In this document: positions 49,529 through 59,700 of the stretch, one piece after another
How positions within the stretch are numbered: position 1 is the stretch's first letter
Layout of the letters: each line of letters opens with the position of its first letter
Source: Sphaerosporella brunnea
Taxonomy: Eukaryota > Ascomycota > Pezizomycetes > Pezizales > Pyronemataceae
Length of the DNA: 64,000 nt
Direction of reading: 5' to 3'
Assembly: GCA_008704415.1 (NCBI GenBank)
Contig: VXIS01000218.1
Location: 1 to 64,000, forward strand
Made by a program: the position numbers and the translations under genes
Notes under the pieces: model-generated
What the model was told of the DNA's origin: nothing
Seen by the model: the letters and a program-made list of their open reading frames with translations, nothing else
Database searches by the model: none

Positions 49529-51571
49529 TTATCTGCATGAGGCTAGTGGCGTGTAGTCTCGTTCTGTGATGCTATTCCTATCTCGAAGGTCATTCACCCA
49601 TCTCCATCCTTTGGAGGGTGGTATCTTTGGTGTTCCGAAAATTGAACATGGGAATCTGCCGGGTCCAGGCACTGCAATTCCCTGTTGTTTCCAATTGTCC
49701 AGGTGAGCAATGAGGTCCTTCCGGTAGGCGTCAGGAATACGCCTTGCATGGAACTTAAATTGCTCTAGTTTGTCTGGATCAAGTCTGACCACATGATTGC
49801 ATCTATCACGTAGTGGAGGTAATCCTTCTGGTTCCTTCTCTGGGAATACTGTTGGAAACATCTTATCGAAAGGTGGGATGTCTTCGGTAGTTGCTGATGA
49901 TGTGAGAGAGAATGTTCTAGGCTGTCTTGTTGCACACTGGATGGTGGTGTCATGTTTTGGGAAATGTGCTGTAGAATCTGCCGTATTCAGGCTCACATGG
50001 TTATCCTGAAGGAAAGGCATTCCTAGGATGATGTCGTATGAGCTGACTGCTACTATGAGAAACTTCGTTTTCTCAGTGAATCCTGGTTTAATTTCGACGT
50101 TGGCGTAAGCAAATCGATTGGCGTTTGTCTTGGATCCTTTTGCGGCCATGTGAATGGTGATAGGTTGCGGTAGTTCTCTGGTAAAGATGTTGTGTGTCTG
50201 GGCCCAACTGCTGGACATAAGATTCGTCCCTGTTGTCCCTGTGTCTAGAAGAACTCTCGCCTGTTTTCCGTTGACGTTTATGTTGGTGACCATGTTGTTG
50301 ATGTTGTCCTTCTTGCTATGTTCTGCTCGTGCAGTCTCGATAAATTCTTCCACAGTTGGCGGTAAGTTGTCTTCCATTATGTTGACAGTGGTTCTTGCTG
50401 ATTGAATCCATTTGCCCTGTTGCTGATTTCGTTGCTTGGCTCTGCATTCGTTGATGAAGTGTCCTGCCTTCTTGCAGTAGAAGCACTTCTTCTCCTGTTT
50501 GAGTTGCGCTTTCTCCTGGTCTGAAAGCTTCTTGAATTGCTTGTTGTTCCTTCCTTGGTTTCCTCGTCCTGAGTTGTTGTTGTTCTTGCTGAACTGAGGA
50601 TTCATAGCATTGCTAGAATGGTGTTGTCCATTTCGATTCAATTGTTGCGGTCGTCCATACTTTCCAGCTTGGAAAAGAGCGGCATCCTTTCGTTCCGCTA
50701 GCTTCTTGACGTCTTCCCATTTCGCTGTCGATCGATCCACAACCTCAGGCTCAACTGCATAGCGAAGATCTGGGTGCATAGCATCCAAGAATCGCTGGAT
50801 TTTGACCTGGGTGTTGATGGCTTTTCCAATTCGAGCTGCTACTTTCTCAAGTCGAATGGCAGTGGCGTTGATGCGGTCCACTCTGCCATTTCGAGTCTGA
50901 GAGATCTTATACCAATCATCCCAATATCGATTGACTTCTGTGGATGGAATGATATGGTTCTTGAGCTGAGTGAGAAACTCATCAAAGTTCATGGTGCCTT
51001 CCATGCGTTTGGTATGGTAGAACTCCTTTGCTGTTCCGCTGAGGAAGTACTGAAGCACTAGGAGTTTCTTGTCGTTGTCTTGAAGCCCTGAAAGCGTCAG
51101 GTAGTCCTTGACTTCCTGTAGCCATGCGTCGATGGTGGCTGCATCTCTATCCTGGTTGTCTCCTGAATAGGTTCGTGGCTTTGGGACTTTAAACTTTTCT
51201 GCCATGGCGGTGGTTGCTTGGACTTCGATTCTGGGCCTGAAAAGTTGTTTCCTTGGAGACTGTGGTTTTGGATTTTCTTCTTCTGAGCTGGATTCGTCTT
51301 CTTCAAATCCTCCTGGTGGTCTTGGAGTTTCTTCGTGGCTAGTGTCTCTGACCTCGTGTGGTGGAGGAGTTGTTTGCCTTGTTAAGTCCAGGTAGTCTTG
51401 GATGGCTTTGTTTGTTGATGCTGTTAGAGCCGAGTCTGATTTGAATCTTCCTTCTTCGTATAGGCGTTGCCAAGTCTGAAGTAAACCTTTGGCTCGTTCT
51501 TTGGTTTCTTCGGTCGTAGCTTGCTGTATCTCTTGCTCAAGCTTTTCGAATCGTGGAGTGAATTGTTCCAA
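49529..51571 (-). CDS. Ty3 Gag, protease and start of reverse transcriptase
   Basis: The frame is open from 52016, but the first ATG is at 51205 (MAEKFKVPKPRTYSG), a plausible Gag start. Upstream, the same frame reads an apparently real coiled segment (EVIQALHDEAEEQRQQPKKR, FEKLEQEIQQATTEETKERA), so a start in another frame or an intron in the leader is possible. Capsid-like region follows (WLQEVKDYLTLSGLQDNDK, then LVLQYFLSGTAKEFYHT), next the CCHC knuckle CFYCKKAGHFINEC (about residue 361) and the protease triad VLLDTGTTGTNL (about 440) with YDIILGMPFL. RT begins with FPCSIFGTPKIPPSKGWRWV and NDLRDRNSITERDYTPL, then shifts out of frame and stops at 49529. Confidence 0.9.
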   Translation of the reverse strand: MEQFTPRFEKLEQEIQQATTEETKERAKGLLQTWQRLYEEGRFKSDSALTASTNKAIQDYLDLTRQTTPPPHEVRDTSHEETPRPPGGFEEDESSSEEENPKPQSPRKQLFRPRIEVQATTAMAEKFKVPKPRTYSGDNQDRDAATIDAWLQEVKDYLTLSGLQDNDKKLLVLQYFLSGTAKEFYHTKRMEGTMNFDEFLTQLKNHIIPSTEVNRYWDDWYKISQTRNGRVDRINATAIRLEKVAARIGKAINTQVKIQRFLDAMHPDLRYAVEPEVVDRSTAKWEDVKKLAERKDAALFQAGKYGRPQQLNRNGQHHSSNAMNPQFSKNNNNSGRGNQGRNNKQFKKLSDQEKAQLKQEKKCFYCKKAGHFINECRAKQRNQQQGKWIQSARTTVNIMEDNLPPTVEEFIETARAEHSKKDNINNMVTNINVNGKQARVLLDTGTTGTNLMSSSWAQTHNIFTRELPQPITIHMAAKGSKTNANRFAYANVEIKPGFTEKTKFLIVAVSSYDIILGMPFLQDNHVSLNTADSTAHFPKHDTTIQCATRQPRTFSLTSSATTEDIPPFDKMFPTVFPEKEPEGLPPLRDRCNHVVRLDPDKLEQFKFHARRIPDAYRKDLIAHLDNWKQQGIAVPGPGRFPCSIFGTPKIPPSKGWRWVNDLRDRNSITERDYTPLASCR

Positions 51572-52419
51572 TCGAAAATTGTGAAGCTCCTTCTCAAGTT
51601 GGTTAAATTCGGTGTTGCTCTCAATGAGGAGTTCGTAGTTATAGAGCTGGTCTGATCCAGTACTTTTGGGAATCCAATCAAGGACAACTTTTATGTGGTC
51701 CTGAAGGTCCTGTAGACGCTTGCGTGCTTCGTGTTCCGATTTAAAAATCTGTGTAATTGGTGGTCGATTGGTACTGGTCTCGGAGACTTCTGATTCGGCT
51801 TCTGATTCTGAGTGGGCTGATTGAGAGGCTTCGGTTTCCTCTGGTTGCTTCTTTCGTGGTCTGCCTCTCTTCTTTGGTTGTTGTCTCTGTTCCTCTGCTT
51901 CGTCGTGGAGCGCTTGAATGACCTCTTCTGTGGGTATTTCTGGATTAAGGCGTTGGCTCCTTCTTGTTGCTGTTGGTTGCTCCGTGGTGATGGGTGTTGT
52001 GCACTTCCCTGAGGCCTATGCACTCGGGAATGCTGTCGAGGAATTGTTGTCTGTATAGCTCGCGTCGAGAGCTCTTGAATAGAATCGTGCAGGGCTGTCT
52101 CCTGATCGATCTAACTATTCGTCTTAAAGCTTAACCCGGGACTGCTGATACCTCTGCCGGTTAACTAAGGCCTTGTTGACGCTTGTCGTTCCTAGGATTG
52201 TCTTAAAGACTCGAAAATGTATTGTTGTGCTCGTCGTGCTTAAAGTGAGTCGTACTTGTGGTTGTGTCTTGGTTCGTGATATCGATATGTCGTAAATTCG
52301 GAAATTTCCTGGCCAGCAGGGCGGCTTCGAGTAGGGGAGAACCAGGTGATCAGTCTGGTCTGAGGATCAAAGATTGTAGGTTGGGTAGAGAGAAAAGATA
52401 CTGGTCGGAGTGAAAAAAA
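51572..52419 (-). other. Ty3 5' leader and N-terminal Gag region
   Basis: The part next to the 5' LTR reads TTTTTTTCACTCCGACCAGT in the sense direction. No TGG-starting tRNA primer site is present at the usual place, so priming may use another site or self-priming; I could not identify it. From about 52016 the Gag frame is open without an ATG. Confidence 0.5.
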
Positions 52420-52931
52420 TGTAACCTTTTCGTGAGCTTATAAGATCCGCTATTTCACAGATGCAAATAAACTCAGAACCGTTTGTGTATCTGACTTGAT
52501 AAATACCAAGAGAATACTCGCACTCAGGTCACTGATCAACTCAGTATTTATTGATGATAGTCGATACAATCTGGGCTGCTCGAAAGGCCGTATCGAAAGA
52601 AGAGAAAAGAATGAATGTAGGAAAAGCTCGTAGCTTTTATAGCCAACGATGCTGAGTACATCATGTGATAACAATCTGGTGGCAAATTCGAAACTAAGGA
52701 AAGAATGGTCTAGAAGACCTGCAAGTCTGCCTTGTGGAAACTAGAAGATTCCAAAGTGACGTAGCATCGAAGGGGCTAGAAAGTGCTAGAAACATGGTGA
52801 TAAAACATAGTAAAGAAAGTAATGGAAACTCGTAGAATGCTGTTATCATACCATCGTTACTGCCTTATAGTTTTATATCTTAGTAAGGAAATACGTAAGA
52901 AAGAAACCATAGTAAGTGTAATAATCTTACA
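52420..52931 (-). repeat. 5' LTR of the Ty3 element
   Basis: 512 bp, identical to the 3' LTR except at 52801. It carries the promoter (TATA at plus 52633-52642) for the element. Confidence 0.95.
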
Positions 52932-53092
52932 TCAATTGAGTACCAAGACACCGACGGTGCACCGTATACTTCCTTGCATGTGCTTCGGAAGGGTTATGAG
53001 TATTGTTACTACTGCTGATGCCATGTACCGCCAGATGCGAGCTGAACTGCTACCCAAAGAGTGATCTGCGAGATGAGATGCACGCAGGTAGC

Positions 53093-53261
53093 TGTTGAGA
53101 CATAGAGTATGGCTCTCTGGTGGATCCGAGTATGAACTAGTGATATACTAGTGCTCGTTTCTGCCTCTTAAGGAGCCGAAACGTGCACTTAGCTCTGTAC
53201 CTTCAATACATCTCTTCTGCCTACGTTCTTAGTGTCCACTGCGTGAAACCTATCGTCAACA
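53093..53261 (-). mobile_element. Small solo LTR with GTAGC target duplication
   Basis: 169 bp with ends TGTTGA..TCAACA. It is flanked by GTAGC on both sides (53088-53092 and 53262-53266). It is similar to 10530-10679 in the opposite orientation. No internal coding region lies nearby, so it is a solo LTR left by recombination, or a very small non-autonomous element. The parent family is not identified. Confidence 0.8.
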
Positions 53262-54002
53262 GTAGCTACGGTGCCTGTTCAATGTCATCGCCGCTCCTGG
53301 TTGCCAGGACTCCGCATTAGCCAGCCCTTCCACTGTAGGTAGCATTGATTGCTCCGAGAACACACCCTCTGTTGGGTAAGATTTTGACGGTATGAAGACA
53401 CAGGTGGACATCGCAGACAAGATACTACTCGACATCTTGGGAAAGTGGGTTGATATATAGCTGTCCTTTTGGTGGCGCTATAGTGCGCAGCTTAGGTTTT
53501 TCAATCGTTACAAATGCTCGGCTGGCTGAACGGACGTTCAGGGCGCTGGAACAGACCTCCCAACCGTATAGGCAGTTTACCGGGTAAACTGGGAAACCAG
53601 TTCATTTGAACCGACAGTTTGATGTTTGGCCGTGCAGTTCTGACCCGCGGGGAACCAGGTCATACGGTCCCTGGGTGACGGTGGAATCGGTCAACGGCAG
53701 TACACAGCATAGCCAAAAGGTAAACTGGTTGCTGTAAAGAAAGCAGTTTGCGACGTCATTCTGAACGCACCACCATCCGACCGGAGCGTAACCTTATGCT
53801 GAGCGTAACCTTATGTCAGCCTGGGTGGAAACCTTCCGTCGGGGCGCCGCCACATATCCCTTCCACACTGCTTCTCTCCAACCGTTCAACACTTCTTCTC
53901 TCCAAACTGAGTTCCATTTTTGATGATACGAGCAGTCTCACTTCTTGAACAGCGACCTCGCAGCCGGCGGGGCGGCAGCAGTCGACATCTCCGGCCCCGA
54001 GC

Positions 54003-54914
54003 TTGAGACCAAGCCCACGCGAAGCAGCCGGTGCCTCAACAACACATGGAGGTAAACGCAAACTGGAAAAAACATCGTGGATATGGACACATGGCCAGGA
54101 GGTTGGTGTGGATGGGGCTGCCTACTGGCGGTGTTCGCTCTGCTCGAATGGCGTCCGACCCAAGCACTATAAAGTCTCAGCCGGAACGTGTGCTCCAGAG
54201 ACACATCTGAAGGAAAAACATGGTGTAGAGGAAGAGATTGATCGAAAATTGAGGCCACTTGAGGTACAAAACGACAACATCGAACAAGCCGTCAAGACTA
54301 CGCAGCGCATCCAAAAGCTCAAAGCGGTGGGGTTGATAGAAGCGCTCATTACAAAGGTTACAGAGGGTCGGAGCTCTAGTTTTGCGGCTGTTCTACCTGG
54401 TATTGACTTCCTGCTCGATGGATTCTCCGACGAGCTATCCAAGGCTGAGGAGGCAGGCAACCTCGCACTGTCCGCGATGGTCATGTGTGGATGGGAAACC
54501 CTTGATACGGCTTTTCGACTTACAGACCGCGCACCCGTTTACGTTGCCGCCGTTGTCCTGCATCGCCCACTCACATGGCAGTATTTTCACCGGCGGTGGA
54601 AGCACGAGTTGATTCTTCCCGCAAAGAGGGTGGTTGAGGCGTTGTAGAAGGAGGAATACAATACAGCAGCCATCCCCGCTCTCAATCCCCGTATGGACAA
54701 CCAAGCAGACCATTTGAACGCGATTACGCTCTGGTTATCATCCAGCTCTACAGCATCGGAGGGTGTGCTCTCCATTCCGGCCATGAGCGCTGAACCAGAG
54801 CGTCTCTTCTCCAAGTGCAACCGCATTTTGACCACAGACCGGCATTCCATGCATGCCGATACGTTGGAGGCGGTGGAGGTGCTGAAAAGCTTTAATAGGC
54901 GGCGCTGCCTCTAA
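54003..54914 (+). pseudogene. hAT transposase with BED finger, catalytic core deleted
   Basis: One frame with a single TAG at 54645-54647. N-terminal BED zinc finger: TSWIWTHGQEVG, AYWRCSLCSNG, then THLKEKHG (C-x2-C..H-x4-H). It then jumps to the C-terminal part: AAVLPGIDFLLDGFSDELSK, RAPVYVAAVVLHRPLTWQYF, HRRWKHE and, after the stop, ITLWLSSSSTASEGVLSIPA with SAEPERLFSKCNRIL, the dimerisation motif. About 400 residues with the DDE residues are missing compared with a normal hAT transposase. No ATG precedes the BED finger in frame. DNA binding and dimerisation parts without catalysis could act as a repressor or be inert. Confidence 0.85.
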
Positions 54915-55090
54915 AACGAGGCATTGTGGGAGGGTGAGGACATTCACGGGTGGCTAGGGATAGTGCCGTGCACGGGGCAATGGGTCGCGGCGTGGGCACG
55001 CGGGGAACAGAGGATACTGTGCACTTTTGTTGTTTCCTTTTCTATGTAACGCCACCACTCTGTATCCACGATCTTTGTTTGCACCCCGGA

Positions 55091-55188
55091 TTTTGCACCC
55101 GCAATCTCTAGCTCTTAATCCAGCATCGTGTTCCCACAATTTTGCACCCGCAATCTCCAGCTCTTAAACCAGCATCGTGTTCCCACAA
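55091..55188 (+). repeat. 49-bp tandem duplication inside the hAT element
   Basis: TTTTGCACCCGCAATCTC and the following 31 bases occur twice back to back, with two mismatches. Confidence 0.8.
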
Positions 55189-55383
55189 TGTTGGCCACCG
55201 GTGGCCGCGGGGATGGAGGAGCGGCTCTTGTATGACAAACCAGTTTTCGCACTTCACCCGGTTCAAACTGGCTCACGTAAACCGGTTCGATCCACCGTGC
55301 AGTTCTCGAACTTCCCAGTACGTACAGTCCGATCTTGTGTCAGTTCTGAACTGGTTTGTACGGTTGGAGGGTCGGCACTGGAA

Positions 55384-55980
55384 TTCATTCGTTGCGTGCT
55401 GGCTGCAAACGATATCAATATTGTCACCTGTGCTTCGGAGGCCACAAAATGCTGTGAGCTGGATGCAACCATGGCCTCAAACTCGCCCGTTTTACGTTTT
55501 GGCCACCTCTGAAGGACTGCAATGCGGGCGCAAACCGAACATGCGGGTGACTAGTGATGCAATTGGGCCGCCAAAGGTGATGAGAGCGGGGCTGTTGGAA
55601 TAATTTCACAGTCCGGTGCATGGAAGCCAGGAACACGCCGATTTTCTTTTCACTAAAACACTCCTCTCAGGTCTCCAGTCCGCAGCCTCAGGGTGTACAT
55701 AGAGCACAACTCTGGAGAAAGTGCTCTGATCTCATGCTGGCTCGCTGGTTATAAAGTCCAAATATACCATGACCACATTGATTGGCAGAGCGATGTGCAT
55801 CTCTTCATGTCCCTTACCTAGGGTACAGCGGTCCGAACGGCGATATATAGGATTGAAGAGCTGTACCGCAAGTTCTGCTTGCGGCACACACTGTGCGCAG
55901 ACGATGCAATCACATGCCGGCTGTCGCCGCCCCGCTAAGCAACCTTTCTGGCACATCTACGTCGGCTGGAGAGGCGATAG
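55384..55980. other. No recognisable gene
   Basis: Short frames only. Confidence 0.35.
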
Positions 55981-56000
55981 GTATGGCGGTTGGGAGGAAC

Positions 56001-56760
56001 ACCTCTTTTATGGGTTTTTGAAGCAGGCCCCTTCTCCCTGCTTCCCCCGGCGCTCTCCTCCCAATATCAGGCCCGGGTCCCGAAGTTGTGCTTCATCGTT
56101 GCTGATGGGTAGTGGAGGAGGAGATGACGTGAAAAGCAAAGTTGTCGTAAGTCTAGTGGTGGCGGTGATCAGTATGGAAGGGATGGACAACACCTATCAT
56201 ATTAGTTGACGAAGCAGGCCCCAGCGCTCCGGCTCCTCTCAGCGCTGTCCTCATAACATAGATATGAGCTCAGGCCCGAGTTTTTGCCATGTTGTTGCTG
56301 GTGAGACGTGCAGGAGGAGGTGGCGTGAAAAGCAGGAAATTTTGGTGGAGTCGCTTTGAAGTTGTTGTAGGACTAGTGGTCAGTACGGCGGCGATGGGAA
56401 ACACCTTTGATATCAGTTAACGAAGCAGGCCCCAGGCTTCCTGCTTCTCCCAGCGCTCTCCCCGTATTGAGGCCCGGTTCCCAAATTGGTTTTCCGCTGG
56501 TGAATTGTCTCCTTTTTTGTTGTCGTGCACTCGTGTGGTTCTGGTGATGGTAAATAGGACGCGGGCGGTAGAAGCAGTATTGGTAGCCAGTTGTTTTGTA
56601 TGTAGTTGGAGTTTGGGGAGGGTGAAACAGGGAGAAACGCAGCAACTTCCACTGACTCTTTACACTGAACAAACACCTATTCTATCAGTTCGCAAACCAG
56701 ACTCCAGCCCGTCTGCCCCTCCCCAACGCTCTCCTCTTCACATAAGGCCCAGGTCCCGAA
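56001..56760 (-). repeat. Diverged tandem repeat, four units of ~190-270 bp
   Basis: Units begin at about 56001, 56190, 56402 and 56672 with ACACCT..TAT..TCAGTT..GAAGCAGGCCCC-like sequence, continue with AGCGCTCTCCTC and GAGGCCCGGTTCCC, then more variable DNA. On the minus strand each unit start reads TTCGTYAACTRATATNNNAGGTGTT, which contains a branch-like CTRAT and an AG, as in the 3' part of a fungal intron, so the array may be duplicated exons with introns. No protein family is recognised. Confidence 0.6.
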
Positions 56761-56769
56761 TCCAGTTCT

Positions 56770-59700
56770 CCGCTGGTCAATCGTTGGATATGCTGCACCT
56801 GTCCGTTGTCACTGTGGTTTGAGGGTGTTGGTGTTGATGTTGATGTTCCGGGTGGGGAGGTGGGCGGCGATGATTGACGCAGTGGGTTGTTGCAGGGCGG
56901 TGAAGGAATGCGGAAGACGTAAGTGGTGGTGGTGCTGGTGGTTTCGTTTCTTTCAAGCCAGGCGGTGGTAGATCAAGGGAGGAGGGTTTCAAGGAGGGTT
57001 GAGGATACAAGATGGGGCAACGCGGGTGCTGGCAAAGCCACGATGATTAGTGAGAAAGCAGCCATCACTGAATTACAAACAGCTTTCCGCACAACATGGT
57101 ACCAACGCGCAAGTGAAGGCAAATCACAGATGATCAATCACATCTACTTTATAATCAACAAGCGCTTGCACCCAGCCAAGCAAACGCCCCCCACAGTGCC
57201 TGGCAAACGATCAGAACCGTCCCACATGCATGTCAGATTGAAGCATATGATATGGGGGGTGGGAAACCGTGGTTGCTGAAAAACCTCTGTTTTGGTAACC
57301 ATAATGATGTGAAGATGGTGTTCGGCAGCCCTGGATGTACACCACCAGACCCCAGGACGCCAGTTGCAAGAACCCCAAGTATTGAACACGAGTCGACCTT
57401 TGACAAATCATTTTGCCATGGCTCAGGTACTGACCCCAACCCTGTCTGCGTCTCAACTAGTCTACATCCAACTCCCATCACCCGGTCTGAACGCTCACAT
57501 TCCGCATCTGCAGGTGACGCACCACATTATATCTTGAACGCACACGCTACCAGCAGTTGCAAACCCCCCCCCCCCCCCCGCTTGAGCGTCGGCAGCGCCG
57601 CTGAGGAGCAAGAAGCAGAGTTAGCAGCTGGTACTTCCAGTGGCACCTCGTAATCATGACGATGAGGACGGTGCAGATTCGGCGCCAGAAGCTCTTCTTG
57701 ACTAATCTATTGGACTGGCTGCTAGGAAATCTCTTCATGAGATCCGTACCGTAAGGAAACTGACTGCCACAACGTGATCTTGATGAAGGGCTTGCGCTCA
57801 GATCGAGCGTTTTAAAGTTCGAATCGGGCTCGGGTCGAAGCGGCTCATGTTGAACTCTGGAAACCGGTCTTGCGAACACAGCAAAGACGGGTTCAACGTG
57901 GTCCTGTGTCGCCAGCTACACAGGTACGTGCTTCGACGTTCGGCGTACCCGCGCTCGCCCGATAGACATGCACATTTTTGGCAGTTCTCACTCGCCGTTG
58001 GTCTTCACCATTCCTCACAATCCTACCCCTAATATTGCCAATCCCAATTTCTAAAGATCTACGGCACTCTCAACCCGTTAATTATCAAGTAGTAGTTGCA
58101 AATTTGGGTAATCGGGGGATCCTGTAACAGCTAAACTGAGCTGTACAGAATCTTACATTGAGTTTGAACGAGTGGGGTGGGAGTTCATATTGGGTATAAT
58201 TGCCTCTCCCAGATTCACGCATCATGCTTGCCACGACCACATCATGATCCTTTCCAATTCAACACCACACTCACACAGTGCCTGATGTGCAGAGCAAACC
58301 ATGTACGACAGTACGAGCCATATTTTTTGCCATAAATCAACCTGGATCCGAATGAAGTCACGCACAACGAAGCGGGGGGTCAGCTTCCATTTTCAGGGGT
58401 TTCGGAGGAAACTGGATTGTGAGGAACCCCAGTGTAATCCGTCAATCTTGTGACAGTCGTTCAAGGTTGATATGACAGCCATTATGCGCCTTGACCCGGT
58501 AGTTTTTGTTAGGCTGTCTGTACCCATACGGAAAAAAACCATGTAGCATACATTCTGTTGGTGATTCGCCTGCATCGACTGCAGTGCATGAACCACCAAT
58601 ATACCTACGTGGTGCCTTGTGGAGCACATATAAGTACCTAACCTTAGGAGAAAAGGAGGCGCCAAAAGGTCCATCTCGCAGGCAGAACAGCAACTGGCGG
58701 GGTTACTTCATTTCCATGTGCTGGATCTCCGGCTGTCTGTCAACGCTAAAAGCTTTGGATTCCTTAATTGTGCAATTGAGGGATGAGAAACACGACTGAG
58801 CCGTCCAAGGCCGACGTTGATTTGCTAAAAACGTAAGTGCAACAGTGAACGTGGGCACCCCACCAAGTCCAAACCGTTGGTAGAGGCCGCTAGCACGCTA
58901 TTGGGCGACCGTGCTGGCAGGATGCTCAATTTGCAGGGGGATAAGTCCTCATCCGGCGAAGCATGCTCAACCACCGACGCGGCGGGAAAGACAGGCCATG
59001 AGTAGCACACCCGCGCACGGCACGGCAGCGGACGCGGTCAGGTAGATATATTTCATCTCACACGCAATTGTGTGGATTTCACACAGATGGCTGTGTACAG
59101 GAAATCTTTGCCATTCTTTAACCATTCTTAGATCACCAAGGTGAGATATGAGAGTAGACGGGTGGGGTTGGCAACAGCTCCTGCAACATCCGCCGCAGCT
59201 CGCAGCGATGACAGAAACCACGCATTCGGACTGCGCCACATCAGCGGTCCTTGTGAATGAAATGATGAGCTGCGCCTATGCCTGGGCAGATGCACTAAGA
59301 GGCGGTTATTTGCCAAGAGTTGAGGTGCAAACAGATACGGAGCTCCATTGAACCGTTATCACCGAGGAGCACCTCCCGAACACCCCCTGTAAGCCCAATA
59401 CCACTTCAATGACCGCCAGGTTCTGGACACTCATCATCGCCCTGCTATTGAACAGCATCGACGCAGTGAGGCTTCAACGTTAGACAAGCAATCGTCGTCT
59501 CACCTGAGGATGGACCCTGGATCTCCCCATCACTGGCTACTTACCAGGTAGAGTACCAATATCCGACCGCCTTCAGAATCCAGAACCGTTTCGGTTGCTC
59601 AGAACCAGGCTAGAGCTGCTACACCGAAAAACGTTCATCGCCTTATTTTCTGACCGCGCGCCTCTGGGGTACTCCCATTCGTCCAGTAGCCAACAGTATT

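Larger units (their letters stand above)
45094..52931 (-). mobile_element. Ty3/mdg4-type chromovirus, complete with LTRs
   Basis: 7,838 bp, coding on the minus strand. Both LTRs are 512 bp and differ at one position (45475 C versus 52801 T on the plus strand). The element is flanked by TCAAT on both sides (45089-45093 and 52932-52936), the 5-bp target duplication. Gene order is Gag-protease-RT-RNase H-integrase-chromodomain, which is the chromovirus arrangement. Polyprotein reading frames change several times, so this copy cannot make a normal polyprotein unless recoding or sequence errors are involved. Confidence 0.96.
53552..55375 (+). mobile_element. Second hAT-type element, internally deleted
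   Basis: 1,824 bp with 17-bp imperfect inverted ends: CAGACCTCCCAACCGTA (53552-53568) and the complement of CCGACCCTCCAACCGTA (55359-55375), 14 of 17 matching. The flanks CGCTGGAA (53544-53551) and CACTGGAA (55376-55383) match at 7 of 8, as an aged 8-bp target duplication. Subterminal AACTGG/CCAGTT motifs are dense at both ends. It carries a hAT gene lacking its catalytic middle. Confidence 0.75.

Noticed and set aside
53539..55380. Alternative outer ends CAGGG / CAGTG for the second hAT element
   Set aside because: The flanking octamers then do not match at all; ends at 53552 and 55375 give a 7 of 8 duplication.
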